Positions 30,002 to 35,153 of a stretch of 35,153 bases of DNA are shown piece after piece. A model generated the notes under the pieces. It was given only the letters and a program-made list of their open reading frames with translations, ran no database searches and was not told where the DNA came from. The position numbers were made by a program, and so were the translations under genes. The stretch comes from Oscillospiraceae bacterium (GTDB lineage Bacteria; Bacillota; Clostridia; Oscillospirales; Oscillospiraceae), in the NCBI GenBank assembly GCA_902787755.1, contig CADAHL010000014.1, forward strand, positions 1-35,153. The letters are read 5' to 3'. Within the stretch, counting starts at the first letter, position 1; the number at the start of each line of letters is the position of its first letter.

Positions 30002-30733
30002 TCAGGACAGGTTTCCGGTGGCGTACATCACGGCGGTAAGCGCGACCACGGGGGCGGTCTCGCATCTCAGGATCCGTTCGCCCAGGGAGCAGATGTGAAG
30101 CCCCGCGATCTTTGCCAGCTTCACCTCAAACTCCGCAAAGCCCCCCTCGGGGCCGGTGAGGATGGCGGCGGTCTTCGCCTCGGGGTTTGCCGACAGGACC
30201 TCATCCAGGCGCTCCCGCTCTCCGGTCTCGTACATGAACAGGCCCAGATCCCGGTGCACCGCCTCGTTCAGGGCGTTGGCGTACTCGCCCAGCCAGTCCA
30301 CCCTGGGGATGATGCCCCGGCCGGACTGCTTGGCGGCCTCCTCGGCGATCCGCTGCCAGCGCTCCAGCTTCTTCTCCGGCGCGTCAGGCCGGGCCACGCA
30401 GCGGTCGGACTGGAAGAACAGGATCTCCTGAGCGCCAGCTTCCACGGATTTCTGGATGATGTACTCGGTCTTGTCCCCCTTGGGCAGACCGCAGAGCACG
30501 CTGACCTTCACCGAGGGCTCGGACTTGCAGGGGACCACCTCGATGACCTCGGCCTTGGCCTCCTCCTTGTCCGAAGAGACCAGGCGGCACTTGTAGTCGG
30601 TGCCCTCTCCGTCGCAGATCACCAGATCCTCACCCGGGCGCAGACGCAGGACCTTGACATGCTCGGCGTCCCGGCCCCGGATGATGGCCATACCGCCGGC
30701 GATGTTGGTGCCGGCCATGAAAAATCGTGCCAT
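30002..30733 (-). CDS. rsmE: 16S rRNA (uracil-1498-N3)-methyltransferase RsmE
   Basis: The 243-residue SPOUT-family enzyme methylates U1498 of 16S rRNA. It starts MARFFMAGTN with a PUA-like N-terminal domain (1-70). The trefoil-knot SAM site includes LTGPEGGFAEFE and SLGERILRCETAP near the C terminus, both diagnostic. The ribosome binding site GGAGGAGGAG precedes the ATG at 30733. It is the first gene of a two-gene operon with plsY. Confidence 0.95.
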   Translation of the reverse strand: MARFFMAGTNIAGGMAIIRGRDAEHVKVLRLRPGEDLVICDGEGTDYKCRLVSSDKEEAKAEVIEVVPCKSEPSVKVSVLCGLPKGDKTEYIIQKSVEAGAQEILFFQSDRCVARPDAPEKKLERWQRIAEEAAKQSGRGIIPRVDWLGEYANALNEAVHRDLGLFMYETGERERLDEVLSANPEAKTAAILTGPEGGFAEFEVKLAKIAGLHICSLGERILRCETAPVVALTAVMYATGNLS

Positions 30734-30765
30734 AGAGATGCTCCTCCTCCTGGGATTCTGAAGCT

Positions 30766-30794
30766 ATTATCGCATATTCCGCACCGCTTTGCAA
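30766..30794 (-). promoter_or_regulatory. Sigma-A promoter for rsmE-plsY
   Basis: On the minus strand TTGCAA (30789-30794) and GATAAT (30766-30771) are 17 bp apart, about 35 bp before the rsmE start. Confidence 0.7.
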
Positions 30795-30830
30795 GGCCGG
30801 GAATAGAATGGGGCGAAAGGGGATGGGCTT

Positions 30831-31025
30831 ATGGACAGGGAAAAACAGTGGAAACGGGAGCTCGGAAACTTTGACGAGGTCTGGGCCCGGGTGCAGGGGG
30901 AGCGGAGACCGGAGGCCACGCCGCCGGAGTCTGCCCGTGACGCCGGACCGCGCCGCGCCGGAAGCTGCGCCAGGCGCTGCGGCGTGAAGCTGATGCCGCG
31001 GAGACGGGGGAAGAGATATGAGTGA
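30831..31025 (+). CDS. Small basic protein, unknown
   Basis: The 64-residue product begins MDREKQWKRELGNFDEVWAR and ends in an Arg/Lys-rich tail PRRRGKRYE. AAAGGGGA lies about 9 bases before the ATG. I recognise no domain. The start half looks like a short amphipathic helix. It is divergent from rsmE, and its stop codon is in the first unit of a heptamer array. It may be a real small gene; the good ribosome binding site is the main support. Confidence 0.5.
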   Translation: MDREKQWKRELGNFDEVWARVQGERRPEATPPESARDAGPRRAGSCARRCGVKLMPRRRGKRYE

Positions 31026-31130
31026 AGAGTGAAGAGTGAAGAGTTATGGTGTCCGCTCCGCGGACGGATTGTAATTCATGCCGCAAAGCGGCAGCCCGCA
31101 ACTTTTCACTTTTCTCTTTTCGCTCTTCAC
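31021..31130. repeat. Paired inverted heptamer arrays with two hairpins
   Basis: Three AGTGAAG units (31021-31041) face inverted units TTTTCAC, TTTTCTC, TTTTCGC and TCTTCAC (31103-31130). Between them are two perfect hairpins, GTCCGC-TCC-GCGGAC (31051-31065) and TGCCGC-AAA-GCGGCA (31079-31093). The arrays can pair with each other to close one large stem. Both convergent genes have their stop codons in or at the arrays, so this may serve as a bidirectional terminator. Confidence 0.75.
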
Positions 31131-32332
31131 TTGTCCCCCTGCGCTCTATGATTGTACTTGTCAATGGCGATGGCCAGGATCTCCATGGCCCGCTCCAGAT
31201 CGGCGCTGTTGAGCACGTAGGCCATACGCACTTCGTTCCTGCCCTTGCCCGGGGTGGCGTAGAAGGGCTCGCCGCAGGCGAACATCAGAGTTTCGCCGTG
31301 GTCGTCAAAGTCCGACAGCAGCCAGGTCTGGAACTTGTCCGCGTCGTCCACCGGCAGGGCGGCCATCAGATAGAAGGCCCCTCTGGGCTCCGCCGCCACC
31401 ACGCCCGGGATCTCCCGGAGCTTGCGCAGCAGGCTGTCCCGCCGGCGCTTGTACTCCTGGCGCACGGCCTCAAAATAGCTGTCCTCCACCGTGTACAGGG
31501 CCGCAGAAGCCAGCTGGTCCACCGTGGCGGCGCTGAGCCGGGCCTGGCACCACTTGAGCGCGTGCTGCATCAGGGCGTGGTTCTTGGAGATCAGCATGCC
31601 GATCCGGGCGCCGCAGGCCGAGAAGCGCTTGGACACCGAGTCAATGATGATCAGGTTCTCCTCGTAGCCGGGAAACTGCAGGGCGCTCAGCAGCGGCTCG
31701 CCGTTGTACACAAACTCTCGGTAGACCTCGTCCACGATGATGAAGAGCTCGTGCTCTTTGGCGATGTCCAGCATCAGCTTCAGCTGCTCCCGGTCCAGAA
31801 TGGTGCCGGTGGGGTTGCCGGGGTTGGTGATCAGCATGGCTCGGGTGTGCTCGTTGATGCACTCCTCCACCCGGGTCCGGGCGGCGAAGAAATAGTCCTC
31901 CTCCGGACAGGTGGTCAGGGGATGGATCCGGGCGCCGGTGAGATTGACAAAGGTGGCGTAGTTGGGATAGAAGGGCTCGGGCACGATGATCTCGTCCCCG
32001 TCGTCCAGAATGGTGTTCAGGACCATGGCCAGGGCCTCGCTGCCGCCGGTGGTGATCAGAATATCCTGCCGATCCAGCTCCACGCCCAGCTTGCGGTAAT
32101 AGCCCTGAACGGCCTCCAGCATCACGGGCAGACCGTTGGAGGGCGCATAGGACAGCACCGGCTGGGAGAAGCTCCTGAGGGCTTCGCGATACGCTTCCGG
32201 AGTGTGGATGTCCGGCTGGCCGATGTTCAGGTGGTAGATCTTCTTGCCTGCACTGATGGCCTGCTCCGATGCCCCTTGAAACTTCCGCATGGGGGACAGT
32301 CCGCAGCGCTCCATCTTGGAAGAAAATTTCAT
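31127..32332 (-). CDS. PLP-dependent class I aminotransferase
   Basis: The 401-residue fold-I enzyme has N173 in NPGNPTG, D201 and Y204 in VDEVYREF, the Schiff-base lysine K235 in DSVSKRFSACGARIG, and a late EVRMAYV with the carboxylate-binding arginine. It resembles aspartate- or aromatic-type aminotransferases of Clostridia; the amino donor cannot be read. The ATG at 32332 is chosen because AGGAGG lies about 7 bases before it; the ATG at 32338 is too close. The stop codon lies in a heptamer array. Its promoter overlaps that of the divergent HD gene. Confidence 0.88.
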   Translation of the reverse strand: MKFSSKMERCGLSPMRKFQGASEQAISAGKKIYHLNIGQPDIHTPEAYREALRSFSQPVLSYAPSNGLPVMLEAVQGYYRKLGVELDRQDILITTGGSEALAMVLNTILDDGDEIIVPEPFYPNYATFVNLTGARIHPLTTCPEEDYFFAARTRVEECINEHTRAMLITNPGNPTGTILDREQLKLMLDIAKEHELFIIVDEVYREFVYNGEPLLSALQFPGYEENLIIIDSVSKRFSACGARIGMLISKNHALMQHALKWCQARLSAATVDQLASAALYTVEDSYFEAVRQEYKRRRDSLLRKLREIPGVVAAEPRGAFYLMAALPVDDADKFQTWLLSDFDDHGETLMFACGEPFYATPGKGRNEVRMAYVLNSADLERAMEILAIAIDKYNHRAQGDK

Positions 32333-32379
32333 AAGCATACCTCCTGAAAGATTTCTGTGTAGCAATCGCCTACGAAACT

Positions 32380-32410
32380 ATTATATACCACAAGCCAGGC
32401 GGTGAATCAA
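32380..32410 (-). promoter_or_regulatory. Candidate promoter for the aminotransferase gene
   Basis: On the minus strand a perfect TATAAT (32380-32385) lies about 50 bp before the start. The nearest -35-like TTGATT (32405-32410) is 19 bp away, longer than ideal. Confidence 0.5.
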
Positions 32411-32411
32411 G

Positions 32412-32440
32412 TTGCAATCGACGCGGAACGGTGGTACAAT
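32412..32440 (+). promoter_or_regulatory. Sigma-A promoter for the HD-domain gene
   Basis: TTGCAA (32412-32417) and TACAAT (32435-32440) are 17 bp apart, 36 bp before the start codon, next to the divergent aminotransferase promoter. Confidence 0.75.
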
Positions 32441-32476
32441 GTGCCCAAAAAAGCCCAGTGCGGGAGGAACCGACCC

Positions 32477-33067
32477 ATGAGCGACAATTTCTTCGCCTAT
32501 ATCTCCAGAATGCGGTACATCGGCCGCTGGAGCCTGATGCGCAACGCCTTGCCGGAGAACATCCAGGAGCACAGCCACATGGTGGCGGTGCTGGCCCACG
32601 CCCTGGGCGTGATCCGGCGGGATGTGTTCGGCGTTCCCTGCGACCCGGACAAGGCCGCCTCGGTGGCCCTGTTCCACGATGCCAGCGAGATCCTCACCGG
32701 GGACCTGCCCACGCCCATCAAGTACCACAGCGATCAGATCCACTCCGCCTATGAGCAGGTGGAGGCTCTGGCCTGCCGCAAGCTGCTGGACACCCTGCCG
32801 GAGGCCCTGCGTCCGGCCTACGAGCAGCTGCTGGTGGGGGATACCCATGACGAGCTCTACGACCTGGTGAAGGCGGCGGACAAGCTCTCGGCCTATCTCA
32901 AGTGCGTGGAGGAGCGGAAGGCAGGCAATAAGGAGTTCCTCTCCGCCGAGAAGCAGACCCTGCGCTGGCTGCAGCAGAATCCCATGCCGGAGCTGCGGTA
33001 TTTCATGGAGCATTTCGTCCCCGCCTTCGAGAAGGACCTGGACGAGCTGGGGACCATCGAAGAGTGA
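32477..33067 (+). CDS. YfbR-like HD-domain 5'-nucleotidase
   Basis: The 196-residue protein matches YfbR, the 5'-deoxynucleotidase of E. coli, over its length. It keeps the metal ligands: EHSHM (H32), FHDASEILTGDLPTPIKY (H67, D68), and AADKLSAYLKC (D135), at nearly the same positions as in YfbR. It should hydrolyse deoxynucleoside 5'-monophosphates in the cytosol. The ATG at 32477 is chosen because GGGAGGA lies about 8 bases before it; the frame is open upstream through the promoter. The next gene follows 57 bp later across a heptamer array, and no terminator is seen. Confidence 0.9.
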   Translation: MSDNFFAYISRMRYIGRWSLMRNALPENIQEHSHMVAVLAHALGVIRRDVFGVPCDPDKAASVALFHDASEILTGDLPTPIKYHSDQIHSAYEQVEALACRKLLDTLPEALRPAYEQLLVGDTHDELYDLVKAADKLSAYLKCVEERKAGNKEFLSAEKQTLRWLQQNPMPELRYFMEHFVPAFEKDLDELGTIEE

Positions 33068-33102
33068 ATTCGGAATTCGGAGTTCGGAATTCGGAATTCA
33101 GA
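33068..33102. repeat. Heptanucleotide tandem array (ATTCGGA-type x5)
   Basis: ATTCGGA, ATTCGGA, GTTCGGA, ATTCGGA and ATTCAGA start directly after the HD-gene stop codon. The same unit forms the array at 158-192. Confidence 0.85.
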
Positions 33103-33124
33103 GAAGGAAGAAAAGGAGAGAAGA

Positions 33125-33334
33125 ATGGAACAGGCGAAGATCGAGCGCATTAACGAGCTGGCCCGGCTGAAGAAGCAGCGGGAGCTGACGTCGGAGGAGC
33201 AGGAGGAGCAGACCAGGCTCCGGCAGGAATATCTGGCCGACTGGCGGGCCGGGACCGTGGCGGTGCTGGAGAACACCTATGTGCTCACTCCGGACGGCAA
33301 AAAGCGGAAGCTGAAAGAACTGAAGAAAAAGTGA
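33125..33334 (+). CDS. DUF896 (YnzC-like) small protein
   Basis: The 69-residue protein has the DUF896 core, KIERINELARLKKQRELTSE followed by EEQTRLRQEYL, a helical hairpin seen in small cytosolic proteins of Firmicutes such as B. subtilis YnzC. Its function is unknown. The C-terminal part (NTYVLTPDGKKRKLKELKKK) is basic. AAAAGGAGAG lies before the ATG. Its stop codon lies in the first heptamer of the following array. Confidence 0.85.
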   Translation: MEQAKIERINELARLKKQRELTSEEQEEQTRLRQEYLADWRAGTVAVLENTYVLTPDGKKRKLKELKKK

Positions 33335-33405
33335 AGAACGAAGAGTGAAGAGTGAAGAGTGAAGAGATGTCTTTTCACTTTCCACTCTTCACTTTTTTCT
33401 TTTTT
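33331..33405 (+). terminator. Heptamer-array hairpin acting as terminator
   Basis: Five units (GTGAAGA, ACGAAGA, then GTGAAGA three times; 33331-33365) are followed by GATGTC and inverted units TTTTCAC, TTTCCAC, TCTTCAC (33372-33392), then a long T-rich run. The arrays pair to give a stem of over 15 bp followed by T. The repeat thus also looks like an intrinsic terminator. Confidence 0.7.
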
Positions 33406-33452
33406 CGTGCTATACTCCACCCGCAAGCAATCGGACCGGGATGTACGCGCAG

Positions 33453-33615
33453 CCGTACTTAACAGGGGAATCGGGGTGAAAATCCCCGGCGGGGCCGCCA
33501 CTGTGAAGGGGAGAGGGAGGCTGAACTCTCTCCCAAAGTCAGAAGACCTGCCCGGACAGCGAGACAACAAACTGCTGTGTCATACGGAGAACCGCGTAAC
33601 CCGGTCAAAGTACTG
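33453..33615 (+). ncRNA. Cobalamin (B12) riboswitch
   Basis: The conserved core is clear: AACAGGGGAATCGGGGTGAA, then AATCCCCGGC, GGGGCCGCCACTGT (the B12 box region), a variable stem GGGAGAGG/CTCTCTCCC, and AGTCAGAAGACCTGCC. GTACTT (33455-33460) and AAGTAC (33608-33613) may form the closing stem. It precedes the DUF4430 and ECF genes, so it should shut them off when adenosylcobalamin is plentiful. Confidence 0.92.
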
Positions 33616-33642
33616 TGACAGCCTGGCTTCGCCATGCCCTCA

Positions 33643-33688
33643 CCTCTCTTTTTCTTCGTGTGATTTCCGACAAGAAAGAAAGGAGAGG
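33643..33688 (+). promoter_or_regulatory. Possible RBS-sequestering hairpin (riboswitch expression platform)
   Basis: CCTCTCTTTT (33643-33652) can pair with AAAGGAGAGG (33679-33688), the ribosome binding site of the DUF4430 gene, with one G-T pair. No strong terminator is seen after the riboswitch, so control at translation is likely. This is inferred from pairing only. Confidence 0.5.
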
Positions 33689-33696
33689 ATATTTTT

Positions 33697-34098
33697 ATGT
33701 CCAAAAAAACCAGAAACATCATCATTGCCGTGGCCGTCCTGCTTGTTGTGGTCGTGGCGCTGGTCCTCATCATGAACCAGAACAAGCCCCAGGCCCAGGC
33801 CGGGGACAAGACCATCCAGGTCACCGTGGTCCATGGGGACGAGACCAGGAAGGACTACAGCATCAACACCAACGCCGAGACCCTGAGAGAGGCTCTGGAC
33901 GAGCAGAACCTGATCGAGGGAACCGAGAGCGAGTACGGCCTGTACGTCATCACCGTGGACGGCGAGACCGCCAATGAGGACATCCAGCAGTGGTGGGGCC
34001 TCTACGACGGCAACGGCGAAATGCTGATGACCGGCGTGGACACCACCATGATCTCTGACGGCGACAGCTATGAGATCATCCTCAACACCGGCTGGTAA
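33697..34098 (+). CDS. DUF4430 (transcobalamin-like) membrane-anchored protein
   Basis: The 133-residue protein has an N-terminal signal anchor (about 7-27), then a DUF4430 domain, related to the C-terminal beta domain of transcobalamin and intrinsic factor. Marks are TLREALDEQNLI, WWGLYDGNGEMLMTGVDTT and DGDSYEIILNTGW. Behind a cobalamin riboswitch and overlapping an ECF S component gene, it is probably a surface cobalamin-binding helper for uptake; that is inference. AAAGGAGAGG precedes the ATG. Confidence 0.85.
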   Translation: MSKKTRNIIIAVAVLLVVVVALVLIMNQNKPQAQAGDKTIQVTVVHGDETRKDYSINTNAETLREALDEQNLIEGTESEYGLYVITVDGETANEDIQQWWGLYDGNGEMLMTGVDTTMISDGDSYEIILNTGW

Positions 34099-34597
34099 GT
34101 TTTCCGCCCGGGAGCTCTGCGCCTTGTCCCTGATGGCGGCGCTGATCTTCGCAAGCAAGGTGGCCCTGGCCGCCCTGCCGAATATCAACCTCAACTCCCT
34201 GCTCATCATCCTCACGGTGGTCTTCTTCGGCTGGAAGAGCCTGTACACCGTGTACGTGTACGTGATGCTGGAGGGGCTGGTCTTCGGTTTCAGCATCTGG
34301 TGGTTCGGGTATCTCTACGTTTGGGCGATCCTGGTCGTGGTCGCCATGCTCTTGCGCAAAAACGACTCCGCTGTGATCTGGGCGGTGATCGCCGGGCTCT
34401 ACGGCCTGATCTTCGGGCCGCTGATGTACCTGGAGTACTTCGCCATCAACGGCGGTTGGGAAATGTTCTTTGCCATGTGGGTCAGCGGGATCCCCTATGA
34501 CCTGGCCCACTGCGGCGGTAATTTCGTGTTCACCCTGGTGCTCTACCGGCCTTTGCACAAGGTCATGGAGCGTCTGATGGAAAAGGGAGGGCTGTGA
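34070..34597 (+). CDS. ECF transporter S component, probably for cobalamin
   Basis: The 175-residue protein has about six helices, as in substrate-binding (S) subunits of energy-coupling factor transporters, with a basic N terminus and LCALSLMAALIFASKVALAA. The annotated ATG lies 29 bp inside the upstream gene and has a weak ribosome binding site, so a later TTG (about 34124) or ATG (34133) is possible. The B12 riboswitch and DUF4430 partner point to cobalamin. No ECF A/T module genes are in the window, so it probably uses shared ones. Confidence 0.85.
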   Translation: MRSSSTPAGKFSARELCALSLMAALIFASKVALAALPNINLNSLLIILTVVFFGWKSLYTVYVYVMLEGLVFGFSIWWFGYLYVWAILVVVAMLLRKNDSAVIWAVIAGLYGLIFGPLMYLEYFAINGGWEMFFAMWVSGIPYDLAHCGGNFVFTLVLYRPLHKVMERLMEKGGL

Positions 34598-34613
34598 CGG
34601 GAGTCACAGCCCT
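34589..34613 (+). terminator. Hairpin at the end of the ECF gene
   Basis: AGGGCTGTGAC and GTCACAGCCCT form a perfect 11-bp stem that contains the stop codon. No T-run follows, so it may be a 3'-end stabiliser or weak terminator. Confidence 0.5.
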
Positions 34614-34689
34614 CAAGCTGTCGACGAAGCCGAGAAGGGAAAAGAAATGACGACAGAGCAGCGGGGGAGCTCGAGGGGATCCACTCAGT

Positions 34690-34881
34690 TAAGGATACAA
34701 AATCCAGAAACCCACGCTTACGGTACTTCCATACGCCGTCAAAAGTGATCGTCTTCCCGTTGGCGCAAGTGTAGGTATCTGCTTCGGCGTCATAAGCCAT
34801 GCTCTCCCGGCGGCTGATGTCTGTGCGGTATTTCCTCGTCTTCCTCTGCTCGTGGTTTGAGGGTTTCACATACAGCTTCAT
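34690..34881 (-). pseudogene. Transposase C-terminal remnant (IS1182-like)
   Basis: The minus-strand frame from the ATG at 34881 reads MKLYVKPSNHEQRKTRKYR, DISRRESMAYDAEADTYTC and ANGKTITFDGVWKYRKRGF. The KPSN-EQ-KTRKY and RRE-M-YD--D-YTC pattern is known to me from IS1182-family DDE transposases. After about residue 60 the similarity ends in unrelated sequence. No catalytic residues, terminal repeats or start region remain. It is a decayed fragment between the ECF gene and hsp20. Confidence 0.6.
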
Positions 34882-34933
34882 GACACCGTTGGCTGTTTTA
34901 TATATGAGAGTTAACAAATTCTTCACAGAAAAA

Positions 34934-34960
34934 TTAGCACTCGCTCTTGACGAGTGCTAA
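34934..34960 (+). promoter_or_regulatory. CIRCE operator (HrcA-binding)
   Basis: TTAGCACTC and GAGTGCTAA flank nine bases (GCTCTTGAC): a perfect CIRCE inverted repeat. HrcA should repress the downstream hsp20 until heat or unfolded protein inactivates it. Confidence 0.96.
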
Positions 34961-34975
34961 CAATAGTGGTATAAC
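34947..34975 (+). promoter_or_regulatory. Sigma-A promoter for hsp20, overlapping CIRCE
   Basis: TTGACG (34947-34952), in the CIRCE spacer, and TATAAC (34970-34975) are 17 bp apart. HrcA bound to CIRCE would cover the -35 region. Confidence 0.85.
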
Positions 34976-34980
34976 ATACT

Positions 34981-35037
34981 CGCAAGAGGGAAAGAGATCC
35001 GGAGCTTTGGTTCCGGGTTTCCCCATCTCCCCTTGCG
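34981..35037 (+). promoter_or_regulatory. Structured hsp20 leader
   Basis: CGCAAG (34981-34986) and CTTGCG (35032-35037), GGG/CCC, AGAT/ATCT, and CCGG/CCGG can form a long imperfect hairpin in the roughly 120-base leader. It does not include the ribosome binding site AAAGGAGG (35085-35092). A role in mRNA stability or thermosensing is only possible. Confidence 0.4.
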
Positions 35038-35100
35038 GCATATACCACAGCAATAGCCCTGAACAGCATCCAGGACCGAAAATAAAAGGAGGTTTGACTT

Positions 35101-35153
35101 ATGTTGTACATGCCTAGTATTTTTGGTGAGGATCTGATGGATCGTTGGTTCGA
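35101..35153 (+). CDS. Hsp20/alpha-crystallin small heat-shock protein, N-terminal part
   Basis: The window ends after 17 full codons: MLYMPSIFGEDLMDRWF. The start (M-MPSIFGE-L-D) is typical of Hsp20 proteins in Clostridia, ATP-independent chaperones that hold unfolding proteins. AAAGGAGG lies about 8 bases before the ATG. The CIRCE promoter upstream supports the assignment. The alpha-crystallin domain is outside the window. Confidence 0.75.
   Translation, partial: MLYMPSIFGEDLMDRWF

Noticed and set aside
34598-34680. Functional insertion sequence near hsp20
   Set aside because: Only a transposase tail is left; no terminal inverted repeats, target duplication or catalytic core are seen.
1-35153. 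tRNA or rRNA genes
   Set aside because: No cloverleaf with a TTCGA-type T arm in the right context, and no rRNA-like conserved segments, were found by eye.

Overview
The window looks like a chromosomal segment of a GC-rich, spore-forming anaerobe of the Clostridia, most like the Oscillospiraceae. This rests on a divergent Spo0A with TTTGTCGAA-type 0A boxes, a CIRCE operator of the HrcA type, AGGAGG-type ribosome binding sites before almost every gene, clean sigma-A promoters (TTGNNN-17-TATAAT), and dense families of short palindromic and heptanucleotide repeats. The species assignment is inference.

Layout. Positions 1-2240 hold a repeat mosaic and the remnant of a phage- or integrative-element-type polyvalent protein, with a repeat element inserted in frame. 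Positions 2297-6915 (minus) are a sugar operon: GH2 glycosidase, GH36 alpha-galactosidase, small lipoprotein. Then come spo0A (7289-8071), a dicarboxylate/amino-acid symporter, a racemase-TauE pair, and a type Ic aspartate aminotransferase (11383-12675).

The centre (12836-27214) is a hydrogenase island. hypF, hypC, hypD and hypE make the Fe(CN)2CO part of a [NiFe] centre. They are followed by a run of about 16 tightly packed or overlapping genes encoding an Mbh-type (group 4) membrane-bound [NiFe] hydrogenase fused to an Mrp-type Na+/H+ antiporter: NuoC-like, NuoD-like large subunit with all four Ni-binding cysteines, hypA, MrpE/F/G, MbhD/E, MrpB/C, MrpD-like, NuoH-like, NuoB-like, and a NuoI-like subunit. 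The NuoI-like subunit carries two extra, nearly identical ferredoxin modules on Pro/Ala/Lys/Glu linkers, six predicted [4Fe-4S] clusters in all. A DUF805 membrane protein and a very short rubredoxin close the run before a terminator. The known archaeal complex couples ferredoxin oxidation and H2 evolution to Na+ pumping; the same role is inferred here.

The right part (27365-35153) holds a SUV3-like RNA helicase, plsY and rsmE, an aminotransferase, a YfbR-like HD nucleotidase, a DUF896 protein, a cobalamin riboswitch controlling a DUF4430 (transcobalamin-like) membrane-anchored protein plus an ECF S component, a transposase remnant, and a CIRCE-controlled hsp20 cut by the window end.

The most unusual items are the polyferredoxin-tailed Mbh complex, the 7-bp-period tandem arrays hugging stop codons, the in-frame repeat insertion, the altered Spo0A receiver pocket, and the riboswitch-DUF4430-ECF unit.
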